A DNA stretch of 15,595 bases from JALYNX01 sp044867525 (GTDB taxonomy: Bacteria; Actinomycetota; Acidimicrobiia; Spongiisociales; ZC4RG35), in contig JBIOVB010000076.1 of assembly GCA_044867525.1 (NCBI GenBank), positions 1-15,595 of the forward strand. Direction: 5' to 3'. Shown piece by piece: positions 1 through 6,949 of this stretch. Each line of letters begins with the position of its first letter. The first letter of the stretch is position 1. The position numbers and the translations under genes were made by a program. The notes under the pieces were generated by a model that worked only from the letters and a program-made list of their open reading frames with translations, did not search any database and was not told where the DNA came from.

Positions 1-602
1 GGGTTGGTGTAGGTCACGTGTCGGCCCCGGTTCGGTCCGAAGCAGAGGACCCCGCGGTGGGCGGCCGTGCTCGTCAGCTGGCGCCAACGAGGCCACTTGT
101 CCTGGAACGCGTCCATGGTCCGCTCTCCGGCCCAGGGGCCGGCCCGCTCCACGATCGCCTCGGTGAGCTCGTCGACGGTCAGCGCGTCGTCTGCAAGCGA
201 ATCACCGATGGCGGCTATGACCTCCTCGGCTTCCTCGGTCGTGAAGCGAACCGGCTCGGGATGCAGGGGCACCGACGGGGGCAGCGCCGACAACGCCCCC
301 GTCCACATCGGGAGGTCGGCGGTGGGAAGCAGATGCACGGTGCCGCGGGGACCGAATGTCTTCACCAGGGTGCGGTCCTCCCAGAGAGCGCGCTGCACAT
401 CGGAGCGTGTTGCTCCCGCGATGCGACGCCCAACCGAGAACTCGGCTGCACTCAGGACCTGGGCATGGGCCCCACACAAGACGCGGGCGATTTCGGCAGG
501 CCCCAGGTCGCCAGCCGGCGCGGTCAATGCGTGGCGTGCCATCCGACGAGCAGTGACGCCGCTCCAGGTGAGGGAACCTGGAGTCACGGATTTGGCGCTC
601 AC
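1..602 (-). CDS. AlkZ/YcaQ-like winged-helix DNA-binding protein (HTH_42), partial at window edge
   Basis: The frame is open from a GTG at 600-602 to the left edge, so about 200 N-terminal residues are visible and the C-terminus is missing. It reads as an HTH_42 protein: a start region with LTWSGVTARRMARHAL (about residues 11-26), GAHAQVLSAAEF (44-55), and the family block RALWEDRTLVKTFGPRGTVH (71-90) followed by LLPTADLPMW. Relatives include the AlkZ/YcaQ DNA glycosylases that excise bulky or crosslinking alkyl adducts, but many members are uncharacterised. A purine-rich GGGGGAG lies 10 nt upstream of the GTG and supports this start. Where many relatives have Q-x-Q after the first helices, this one appears to read H46-A-Q48, so glycosylase activity is uncertain. 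It lies downstream of the dehydrogenase terminator and is probably a separate transcription unit. Family assignment is firm; function is inferred. Confidence 0.85.
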   Translation of the reverse strand, partial: MSAKSVTPGSLTWSGVTARRMARHALTAPAGDLGPAEIARVLCGAHAQVLSAAEFSVGRRIAGATRSDVQRALWEDRTLVKTFGPRGTVHLLPTADLPMWTGALSALPPSVPLHPEPVRFTTEEAEEVIAAIGDSLADDALTVDELTEAIVERAGPWAGERTMDAFQDKWPRWRQLTSTAAHRGVLCFGPNRGRHVTYTN

Positions 603-652
603 AGGGGCGATTCTCCCCCACAGCTGCAGGTCATCGGTTGCGAGGCTAGAAA

Positions 653-690
653 ACGCCGGTCCCCGAAGGCTCGAGGAGCTCGGGGACCGG
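653..690 (-). terminator. Intrinsic terminator of the sugar operon
   Basis: A perfect 11-bp stem (CCGGTCCCCGA at 656-666 with TCGGGGACCGG at 680-690) encloses a 13-nt loop. On the minus strand it is followed by CG and then TTTT (653-650 region), the layout of a rho-independent terminator. It begins 14 nt after the dehydrogenase stop codon and precedes the winged-helix gene, so it ends the importer/dehydrogenase transcript. On the plus strand the following T-run is weak. Confidence 0.85.
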
Positions 691-703
691 GTGTTTCTGG
701 CCG

Positions 704-1747
704 TCAACCGTTGGTGATTACGACTTTCAGCGCTCCGGTGTCGGAGGCACGGCTGAAGACGTCGTACGCCTGATCGAACTCGTCGATCCCGAAGTGATGG
801 GTGACGAGAGGCGACGGGTCTATCGAACCGCCCTGGATGAGACGGAGCAGCGTCGGGGTCGAGAATGTGTCCACCAAGCCAGTGGTGATGGTCACGTCCT
901 TGATCCACAGCTCTTCGAGATGAAGGGTTGCCGGCTCTCCGTGCACGCCGATATTGGCCACTCGACCACCGGGTCGGATCAACGACGCTGCCAACTCGAA
1001 GGTGGCGGGCACCCCCACCGCCTCGATGGCGACGTCGGCTCCCAGGCCGTCGGTCAGCTCCGCTATCACTTCCATGGGATCGCTCGTCCCGTTGTTGATC
1101 GTGATGTCGGCGCCAAACTGCTTGGCAGCGTCGAGTCGACTGTCGGCAAGGTCGATGGCGATCACATGGGCCGGGCTGTACAACCGGGCGCCCAGCATCG
1201 CCGCCAGGCCGATCGGGCCGGCACCGACGACGGCGACCACATCACCGGGCTCCACCTGTCCGCTGAGGACGCCAACCTCATACCCCGTGGGCAGGATGTC
1301 GGCGAGCATCAGCAGCTGCTCGTCTGGAACACCCGCCGGTGCCTGGTAGGTGGAGGTGTCGGCGAACGGCACTCTCACGTACTCGGCCTGGGTGCCATCG
1401 ATCAAGTGGCCGAGGATCCAACCACCTCCGCCGAGGCACTGGCCGTACCGGCGTTCCCGGCAGAAGCGACAAGAGCCACAAGAAGTGATGCACGAGACCA
1501 GCACCTTGTCCCCGGGCTTGACTCTCTTCACCCCTGACCCGACCTGCTCGACGGTCCCCACTGCTTCGTGGCCGAGGATCCTTCCCTCGGTGACTGCCGG
1601 GACATCGCCCTTGAGGATGTGGAGGTCGGTTCCACAGATGGTGACCGAATCGACTCGGACGATCGCATCGGTGTCGTCCACGATCACGGGCTTGGGCACT
1701 TCCTCCCAGGCCTTGTTTCCCGGCCCGTGATAGACCATGGCTTTCAT
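704..1747 (-). CDS. Zinc-dependent alcohol dehydrogenase (MDR family)
   Basis: 347-residue medium-chain dehydrogenase/reductase that oxidises an alcohol to a carbonyl (or the reverse) with NAD(P). Visible sites: catalytic-zinc ligands Cys38 (TICGTDLHI), His60-Glu61 (GHEAVG) and probably Asp150; structural-zinc lobe Cys90, 93, 96 and 104 (CGSCRFC then C); Rossmann motif GAGPIG at 175-180 with Asp199 at the end of the next strand, which favours NAD over NADP. It resembles the FDH-like/secondary-alcohol dehydrogenase branch. The start is the second of two adjacent ATGs; AGGAG lies 5 nt upstream. The frame stays open to 1873, but that extension is not protein-like. It is last in the importer operon, 192 bp after the second permease, and ends at a terminator, so it may act on the imported sugar, a derived polyol or an aldehyde. 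Substrate is unknown. Confidence 0.93.
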   Translation of the reverse strand: MKAMVYHGPGNKAWEEVPKPVIVDDTDAIVRVDSVTICGTDLHILKGDVPAVTEGRILGHEAVGTVEQVGSGVKRVKPGDKVLVSCITSCGSCRFCRERRYGQCLGGGGWILGHLIDGTQAEYVRVPFADTSTYQAPAGVPDEQLLMLADILPTGYEVGVLSGQVEPGDVVAVVGAGPIGLAAMLGARLYSPAHVIAIDLADSRLDAAKQFGADITINNGTSDPMEVIAELTDGLGADVAIEAVGVPATFELAASLIRPGGRVANIGVHGEPATLHLEELWIKDVTITTGLVDTFSTPTLLRLIQGGSIDPSPLVTHHFGIDEFDQAYDVFSRASDTGALKVVITNG

Positions 1748-1939
1748 CATGTCTCCTTTCTGAAGACCTGAGCACCATCGAACGAGATTGAACGGCCTCC
1801 GAACAGAGGACAAAGCCCTGGTCTCGTGGGACAGATGCGCCACCCGGGGAGGTTCTGAAACCTGTGAGCCCAACGCTGACTATTCAGGCGGTGCGTTGTA
1901 AAACTTGAATAGCTTGGCGATAGAAGGGCGGGACCAGGG
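1748..1939 (-). promoter_or_regulatory. Spacer before the dehydrogenase with two inverted repeats; possible internal promoter
   Basis: This 192-bp gap is much longer than most junctions in the operon. It holds CTATTCA (1880-1886) matched by TGAATAG (1906-1912) around a 19-nt spacer, and AGGTT (1850-1854) matched by AACCT (1859-1863) around 4 nt. A weak minus-strand promoter (TTCAAG, 17 nt, TGAATAG) can be read across the first repeat, but both hexamers are poor. No U-tract terminator is seen, so read-through from the permeases is possible. Function is not established. Confidence 0.35.
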
Positions 1940-2956
1940 TCAGGTTCGGCGGTCCGAGCGGGCGACGATCGCACGCTGGGCCACGATGAAGACCAGGAGC
2001 AGGGCACCAATGATGATCTGCGTCCACGACTGCTCGGCGCCCATGAACGAGATGATCGTCTTGATGGTGCCGTAGACGAACACACCGATCATCGAGCCCA
2101 ACATGTAGCCGCGGCCACCGGTGAGCACCGTCCCGCCGATGACCACGGCGGCGATCGCGTCGAGCTCGGTGCCGATGCCGTTGCGGGGATAGCCGGCCCC
2201 CGAATACGCGGTCAGCACCAGTCCGGCCAGAGCGCCGCACACACCGGAGATCACATAGACGGACACCGTGGTTCGCGCCACCTTGAGACCCATCAATGAT
2301 GCTTGCTGGTTGCCGCCGATCGCGTAAGTCGTACGCCCGAATCGGGTGTAGTGCATCACGTACGCTCCGATCAAGACCACCAGGAGCGCGATGATGCCGG
2401 TCGGGGTGATGTACCAGTCCCCGAACCGGAATCGGGTCGACTGCAGGGAGAGGACTGCGGCATTCTCGACCTTGATCGATGACAGACTCACCACGAAAGC
2501 AAGGCCTCTGGCGAGGAACAGGCCGGCCAATGAGGCGATGAATGGCTGAACGGCGAAGTACTGCACCAATGCTCCGATGAGCAGGCCGACCAATGCGCCG
2601 GCGATCAGCACCGTCGGGAGGGCCACCGCCAGCGAGGTGCCGGCTTCGAGCAACTTCGCCAACCAGATGCCGGTGAAGGCCATGACCGAGCCTACGGACA
2701 GATCGATACCGCCGGTCATGATGACGAATGTCATGCCGACGGCGAGTAGCAGCAGGTACGCGTTGTCCAACAGCAAGGCGGAGATGTTTCCCGGTGAGAT
2801 GAAGTCTCCTCGTAGGAAGATCTCCGCCCCGATGAAGAGCAGGACCAGGATCGCGACCGCTGCCAGCGTCGGTAACAGCGATGCGCGTCGGCTCATGAAC
2901 GTGCCGTAGCCACTGACCGTGGTGGGAGCGGTCGAGACGGTGCTCTCGATTGTCAT
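1940..2956 (-). CDS. yjfF: Sugar ABC transporter permease 2 (YjfF-like)
   Basis: 338-residue integral membrane protein of the BPD_transp_2 / ribose-type permease family, one of two channel subunits of a sugar importer in the cytoplasmic membrane. The conserved GGIDLSVGSVMAF (82-94), the TRFGRTTYAIGGN loop and the AIAAVVIGGT...GGRG motif near the C-terminus are present, with about 8-10 hydrophobic segments. Its sequence follows E. coli YjfF, including GMTFVI and the RFG...YAIGGN region. The N-terminal 20 or so residues are a Ser/Thr-rich extension without a clear role. The ATG overlaps the stop of the preceding permease as ATGA, a sign of translational coupling. It pairs with the YtfT-like permease. 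The family is certain; the orthologue-level name rests on sequence and gene order. Confidence 0.92.
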   Translation of the reverse strand: MTIESTVSTAPTTVSGYGTFMSRRASLLPTLAAVAILVLLFIGAEIFLRGDFISPGNISALLLDNAYLLLLAVGMTFVIMTGGIDLSVGSVMAFTGIWLAKLLEAGTSLAVALPTVLIAGALVGLLIGALVQYFAVQPFIASLAGLFLARGLAFVVSLSSIKVENAAVLSLQSTRFRFGDWYITPTGIIALLVVLIGAYVMHYTRFGRTTYAIGGNQQASLMGLKVARTTVSVYVISGVCGALAGLVLTAYSGAGYPRNGIGTELDAIAAVVIGGTVLTGGRGYMLGSMIGVFVYGTIKTIISFMGAEQSWTQIIIGALLLVFIVAQRAIVARSDRRT

Positions 2957-3999
2957 CGGGCTGCCCCCAGATCACTGGTGGGATCGGTGACCCCGCGAGA
3001 GCGGACGGAGGTGAGCCTCCGCACGAACCGGTGCAGGGACGGGGACTGGATGATCACGACGACCACCACGACAATGGCGAAGAACACCGGGCTCTGCGCC
3101 GACGACACCCCGAGAAAGAGTATCGAGGACTCCAGCGTCTGGATGATCAACACTCCGACGACCGTGCCGGCAATGCTGAACTTGCCGCCCATGAGCGAGG
3201 TTCCGCCCAGGACGACCGCGAGGATGGCGTAGAGCTCGATGAACTGGCCCGCCGCATTTGCATCGGCCGCCCTGATGTTCGAGGCGTAGATGACGCCCGC
3301 GACCCCGGACAACACCGCGCTGGCCGCGTACGCGCTCCAGATGATGCCGCGGGAACGGACACCCGCGAGGCGGCTCGCCTCCGGGTTGATGCCAACGGCC
3401 TCGGTGAGGACACCGAGTGCGGTCCGTCGCTCCATCGTCGCGACGACCGCGACCGCCGCGACCCAGATGAAGAAGGCGAATGGCAGCAGCAGAAGGTATC
3501 CAGTCGAAATGTGCTCGAACGGAGCGCTGTTCACGGTGGTGATGAAGCCCTCCGTGATGAGGAGTGCCACACCACGCCCGGCGAGCATGAGCACAAGCGT
3601 GGCGATGATCGGCTGAATGCCCAGTACCGAGACGAGAAGCCCGTTCCACATTCCGAGAAGGAGTGAGACCAGGATCGCGACAATGACGGCGACCATGACC
3701 ACGCCAAGGTTGTTGGGATCCGCCGAGCCGTCGATGATGGTCAGGGCGACCGCACCTGACACCGCCATGACGGCCCCGACCGACAGGTCGATGCCACGAG
3801 TCGCAATGACGAGTGTCATGCCCAACGACACCAACATGAGTGGCGCGCTCTGGCGCAGGATGTCGATCAACGCCCCGTAGAAACGGCCGTCCCGGACCGT
3901 GATGCTTGCGAATTGGGAACGAGCCACCGTGTTGATCACGATGAGCGAGACCAACGCGGCAACCGGCCAGAAGAGCCGGTGCTTGAGCACTCTTCTCAA
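2953..3999 (-). CDS. ytfT: Sugar ABC transporter permease 1 (YtfT-like)
   Basis: 348-residue BPD_transp_2 permease, the partner channel subunit. It has GIDLSVGAVMA at 69-79, the MWNGLLVS segment, the IQPIIATLVLM...GRGVA stretch, the TALGVLTEAVGIN loop and AVVLGGTSLMGG near the end, closely following E. coli YtfT, including the N-terminal VRDGRFYGALIDIL. I choose a TTG start at 3997-3999 that overlaps the ATPase TGA stop; GGGAG sits about 7 nt before it inside the ATPase gene. This gives the usual family length. An ATG at 4081-4083 in the same frame would overlap the ATPase by 88 bp and add a basic, non-homologous tail; a GTG at 3988-3990 is another option. Residue 68 is Arg where relatives usually have Gly. 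The overlaps on both sides imply coupled translation. Confidence 0.92.
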   Translation of the reverse strand: MRRVLKHRLFWPVAALVSLIVINTVARSQFASITVRDGRFYGALIDILRQSAPLMLVSLGMTLVIATRGIDLSVGAVMAVSGAVALTIIDGSADPNNLGVVMVAVIVAILVSLLLGMWNGLLVSVLGIQPIIATLVLMLAGRGVALLITEGFITTVNSAPFEHISTGYLLLLPFAFFIWVAAVAVVATMERRTALGVLTEAVGINPEASRLAGVRSRGIIWSAYAASAVLSGVAGVIYASNIRAADANAAGQFIELYAILAVVLGGTSLMGGKFSIAGTVVGVLIIQTLESSILFLGVSSAQSPVFFAIVVVVVVIIQSPSLHRFVRRLTSVRSRGVTDPTSDLGAAR

Positions 4000-5534
4000 G
4001 CTGCGCTCCCTTTGCCCTCGTTGGCTATGAGGTCGATGAGGCCGTCCAAGTCGAATTTTGTCGAAGCGAGCTCGCCTATGCACCGGCGGTCTCTCATCAC
4101 GACGACCCGCTGAGCAAGACGCAGCACTTCCTCGAGCTCCGACGAGATGAAAATCACGGACAGGCCCTTCTCCGACAACTCGGCGACCTTGCGTTGAAGG
4201 TCGGCCTTGGTCCCGACATCGATTCCTCGAGTCGGCTCGTCGAGGATCAGCAGCTCCGGGGCCGTCGCCAGCCAGCGGGCGATGAGGACCTTCTGCTGGT
4301 TGCCTCCCGACAGGTTGCCGGCGACCATGTCCGGGTCGGCCGGTCGGACGTCGAGCGCTGTCAAGTACTCGGAGACCACCGCATCCTGCTTCGCACGCCG
4401 AATCTTCCGAAGACCCTTGCGCGCCTGGATGCCGAGCACGATGTTCTCGGCGACGGTGAGGTCAGAGAGGATGCCCTCGGCCCGCCGGTCCTCGGACGAG
4501 AAGGCGACACCTCGGTCGATGGCGTGTCGAGGCGAGGTCATCTTTGATGGGGTGCCCTCGACCTCGATGTGGCCCGAATCAGCCCGATCGGCGCCATAGA
4601 GCAGGCGCACCAGCTCGGTGCGCCCGGATCCAAGAAGACCCGCGATGCCGACGATCTCCCCATCGAACACGTCGAGGTCCGCCGGCTCGAGCACGCCGCG
4701 CCTGCCCACATTGGTCGCCTTGAGGATCGGCGTCACAGTGCGGTCGATCTCGCGTGCCGCAGTCTCGGAGATGGCCTCGAGAACGTCCAGCTGCTTGCCG
4801 ATCATCTTCGTGACGAGTTCCTCGTGAGGTAGGTCCTTTACGAGGTACTCGCCCACGAGCTTTCCGTTGCGCAGAACCGTTATCCGGTCTGAGATTTCGT
4901 AGACCTGATCGAGGAAGTGGCTCACGAAGAGGATGGCCGCACCCTTGTCCCGCAGCTCGCGAATCACTGCGAAGAGCTGGTCGACTTCGCCTCGATCCAG
5001 GCTGGATGTCGGCTCGTCGAGGACGAGAACCTTGGCGTCGAGAACCATCGCGCGACTGATCGCGACCAGCTGCTGGACTGCGATCGAATGGTTGGAGAGC
5101 AACGATCGGGTGTCGATCGAGATCCCGAGGCCCTCGAGGTGCTCGGCCGCCATTCGATGAACGGCCTTCCAGTCGATCCGCCCGCCTTTGCGGGGCTCGT
5201 GGCCGAGCATGACGTTCTCGCCAACCGAGAGGTTGGTGCACAGGTTGATCTCCTGGTACACGGTGGAGATGCCCGCCGCCTCTGCCTCGAAGGTGCTGTG
5301 GAAGATCCGGCTGCTGCCGGTCACCTCGATCGTCCCGCTGTCGATCGCGTACACGCCGGTCAAGGCCTTGATCAGGGTGGACTTCCCCGCGCCGTTCTCC
5401 CCCATAAGCGAGTGCACTTCTCCCGGGCGGAGGAAGAAGTCAACGTTGTCGAGAGCGAGCACGCCAGGAAAGCTGACCGTGATTCCGCGCATCTCGACGA
5501 TTGGACGGGCACCGGTGTCGGCGGGCAGGGTCAC
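3996..5534 (-). CDS. ytfR: Sugar ABC transporter ATP-binding protein, two nucleotide-binding domains (YtfR-like)
   Basis: 512-residue fused double ATPase of the ribose/galactose (CUT2) class that powers import on the cytoplasmic face. First domain: Walker A GENGAGKST (45-53), Q-loop VYQE (92-95), degenerate signature SIAVQQ (150-155), Walker B VLVLDEPTSSLD (169-180). Second domain: degenerate Walker A GLLGSGRTE (299-307), good signature LSGGNQQK (408-415), Walker B LLILDEPTRGID (428-439). This asymmetry is normal for the class. The sequence tracks E. coli YtfR (SFPGVLALDNVDF, FVSHFLDQVYEISDRITVLRNG). The GTG start lacks a strong ribosome-binding site but gives the same N-terminal length as YtfR. 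It follows the binding-protein gene after a 103-bp gap that holds a stem-loop and overlaps the next permease at its stop codon. Confidence 0.95.
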   Translation of the reverse strand: MTLPADTGARPIVEMRGITVSFPGVLALDNVDFFLRPGEVHSLMGENGAGKSTLIKALTGVYAIDSGTIEVTGSSRIFHSTFEAEAAGISTVYQEINLCTNLSVGENVMLGHEPRKGGRIDWKAVHRMAAEHLEGLGISIDTRSLLSNHSIAVQQLVAISRAMVLDAKVLVLDEPTSSLDRGEVDQLFAVIRELRDKGAAILFVSHFLDQVYEISDRITVLRNGKLVGEYLVKDLPHEELVTKMIGKQLDVLEAISETAAREIDRTVTPILKATNVGRRGVLEPADLDVFDGEIVGIAGLLGSGRTELVRLLYGADRADSGHIEVEGTPSKMTSPRHAIDRGVAFSSEDRRAEGILSDLTVAENIVLGIQARKGLRKIRRAKQDAVVSEYLTALDVRPADPDMVAGNLSGGNQQKVLIARWLATAPELLILDEPTRGIDVGTKADLQRKVAELSEKGLSVIFISSELEEVLRLAQRVVVMRDRRCIGELASTKFDLDGLIDLIANEGKGSAA

Positions 5535-5566
5535 AAGGTCACACTTTCGATCCGTGATGGAAGTCT

Positions 5567-5599
5567 GACCGGGTGCCGGCGAAGCACCGGCTCCCGGTC
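5567..5599 (-). promoter_or_regulatory. Intercistronic stem-loop between binding protein and ATPase
   Basis: GACCGGG (5567-5573) pairs with CCCGGTC (5593-5599); after one T-T mismatch, GCCGG (5575-5579) pairs with CCGGC (5587-5591) around a 7-nt loop. No T-run follows on the minus strand, so it is not a standard terminator. Such hairpins after binding-protein genes commonly protect the upstream mRNA or reduce downstream transcription, which would give more binding protein than transporter. That role is inferred here. Confidence 0.7.
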
Positions 5600-5637
5600 A
5601 AACTCCAACCTATCGACTCGGGATGAACCCGTGCCTA

Positions 5638-6654
5638 TCAGTACAGACGCTCAGGGAGGGCCTCTTCGGCCTGCTCCTGAGTGAAGGTCTGGTCCTCGAC
5701 GTAGGTGCGCTTCTCGACCTCTTCTCCGGCCAGGACCTTCCTCACCAGGTCGGCAGCCAACTCACCGAGGAGTGGGTTGCACTCGACGATGTAGTTGATC
5801 TTGCCGTCGATGAGGGCCTGCAGACCGTCATGGACTGCATCGATCGAGACGATCTGGATGTCGGTCCCGGGAGTTCCGCCCGCAGCCTCGATGGCCTCGA
5901 TAGCGCCAAGCGCCATGTCGTCGTTGTGGGCGTAGACCAGATCGATTCCGTCCACGCCGTGCACCTGGAGGAATCCTTCCATGACCGCTTTGCCGCCGTC
6001 ACGGGTGAAGTCACCGGTCTGCGAGTCGATCTTTTCGATCGCGGTACCGGCGGTGGCCTCGTCGAAGCCCTCGGCGCGGTCGTTGGCGGGTGCGGAACCG
6101 GTCGTGCCCTCGAGCACCACCATATTGGTCGCGGTGTCGCCAAAGGCCTCGGCTGCCCATTCCCCGGCATAGACACCTTCGCGCTTGAAGTCGAGACCGA
6201 CCCAGGCCGCGTACAGGTCCTCAGGGGCGGTAACCGTGCGGTCCTCCAGGATCACTGGAATTCCGGCGTCCGCGGCCTCCTGCAACACGTCCTCCCAACC
6301 GTCCTCGACGATTGGCGCGATGACGATTGCGTCCACACCCTGGTTGATGAAGCTGCGCACGGCGGCGATCTGTGCCGCCGGGTCGTTGTCGGCCGCGTTG
6401 AAGACCAGCTCGAAGCCGTTCTCCTCCGAGAAAGCCGCCTTCATCGACTCGGTGTTGGCCGAGCGCCAGCCCGACTCGGAGCCGGTCTGGGCGAAGCCAA
6501 CCGTGATCAGCTCTCCGGTAGCCTGGGTGGTGGCTGCGCCTTCGCCGCCTTCGGTGCTGTCGCTCGAGCCGCCGCCTCCGCAGGCAGCAAGTGTCACCGC
6601 GAGCCCTGTCAACAGAATCAGAAACTTCCGTTTCCTGTCCCTCAACGATCTCAT
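5638..6654 (-). CDS. ytfQ: Sugar ABC transporter substrate-binding lipoprotein (YtfQ-like)
   Basis: 338-residue periplasmic-binding-protein-like lipoprotein (Peripla_BP_4 fold) that captures the sugar outside the membrane. The N-terminus has a basic start (RDRKRK), a hydrophobic stretch, lipobox LAAC with Cys25 as lipid-attachment residue, then a Gly/Ser/Thr-rich linker to about residue 47. The mature part follows E. coli YtfQ: VGFAQTGSESGWRSAN, AVRSFINQGVDAIVIAPIVE, GWEDVLQEA, SQTGDFTRDGGKAVMEGF and VYAHNDDMALGAIEAI. This supports a galactofuranose-type ligand but does not prove it. The start is the ATG at 6652-6654 with AGGAGG 5 nt upstream; an in-frame ATG at 6681 would spoil the signal peptide. 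First gene of the minus operon, transcribed away from the LacI gene. Confidence 0.94.
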   Translation of the reverse strand: MRSLRDRKRKFLILLTGLAVTLAACGGGGSSDSTEGGEGAATTQATGELITVGFAQTGSESGWRSANTESMKAAFSEENGFELVFNAADNDPAAQIAAVRSFINQGVDAIVIAPIVEDGWEDVLQEAADAGIPVILEDRTVTAPEDLYAAWVGLDFKREGVYAGEWAAEAFGDTATNMVVLEGTTGSAPANDRAEGFDEATAGTAIEKIDSQTGDFTRDGGKAVMEGFLQVHGVDGIDLVYAHNDDMALGAIEAIEAAGGTPGTDIQIVSIDAVHDGLQALIDGKINYIVECNPLLGELAADLVRKVLAGEEVEKRTYVEDQTFTQEQAEEALPERLY

Positions 6655-6664
6655 GTCTTCCTCC

Positions 6665-6739
6665 TCATCGGGGTTTCGCATCTCCTTGGTCGACGACGCT
6701 TATGGGGTGACTCGGTGTTTGTCTGGTTGTTGATGGCAT
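6665..6739 (-). other. Possible 24-codon leader ORF upstream of the binding-protein gene
   Basis: An ATG (6737-6739) directly after AGAGGAG opens a 24-codon frame, MPSTTRQTPSHPISVVDQGD and four more residues, ending at TGA (6665-6667). The stop lies just before the binding-protein start and overlaps its ribosome-binding region. Spacing between the SD-like sequence and ATG is close to zero, which is poor for initiation. No homology is recognised; it may be chance. Confidence 0.2.
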
Positions 6740-6796
6740 CTCCTCTGTAGTTGGGTCTTCTTCAGCGGGGAACCTGGAAGTCATGACGACTATGTG

Positions 6797-6820
6797 ATCG
6801 TATTCATGATATCGTATTCA
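6797..6820. repeat. Tandem 10-bp direct repeat, ATCGTATTCA x2, 14-bp period
   Basis: ATCGTATTCA occurs exactly at 6797-6806 and again at 6811-6820, separated by TGAT. On the minus strand TATCAT (6811-6806) across the junction fits a -10 hexamer in five of six positions, so the repeat would overlap the start of the importer transcript. The motif differs from the nearby GTTAAC sites and may bind a second regulator. Confidence 0.6.
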
Positions 6821-6823
6821 GTG

Positions 6824-6897
6824 AGCGTTAACGGGAACGTTAACACCCGGTCGCTATACTTGTCTAGCGCAATTCGGTGGCTGTTCCGTTAACGCTC
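6824..6897. promoter_or_regulatory. LacI-type operators between importer and regulator genes
   Basis: GTTAAC occurs three times: 6827-6832, 6839-6844 and 6888-6893. The outer copies sit in longer inverted sequences: GAGCGTTAACGGGAAC (6824-6838 region) and, on the opposite strand, GAGCGTTAACGGAAC (6883-6897), about 61 bp centre to centre. A related CGGTAACGG follows at 6905-6913. Palindromes of this kind beside a LacI-family gene fit autoregulation and control of the divergent importer; spacing near six helical turns would allow a repression loop. Binding is inferred, not shown. Confidence 0.65.
6852..6869 (+). promoter_or_regulatory. Likely -10 element of the lacI promoter inside a small inverted repeat
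   Basis: TATACT (6855-6860) matches the -10 consensus in five of six positions and lies inside CGCTA (6852-6856) ... TAGCG (6865-6869). No good -35 hexamer is found 16-18 nt upstream; that position is taken by the GTTAAC operators. This would give a 5' leader of about 80 nt before the regulator. Confidence 0.4.
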
Positions 6898-6949
6898 CCG
6901 GTAGCGGTAACGGTGTCGAAGGCCGTCACAGACCAAGAGGAGCTGGAAA

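Noticed and set aside
1748..1873. N-terminal extension of the dehydrogenase to an ATG at 1873
   Set aside because: The extra 42 residues are Arg/Ser-rich and unlike the family; AGGAG sits just before the 1747 ATG, which gives the standard N-terminus.
3997..4083. Start of the first permease at the ATG at 4083
   Set aside because: Would overlap the ATPase by 88 bp with a basic tail absent from relatives; TTG at 3999 has an SD-like GGGAG and a normal stop/start overlap.
5623..6750. 375-codon open frame on the plus strand opposite the binding protein
   Set aside because: The minus strand encodes a clear YtfQ-like lipoprotein; the plus frame has no family features.
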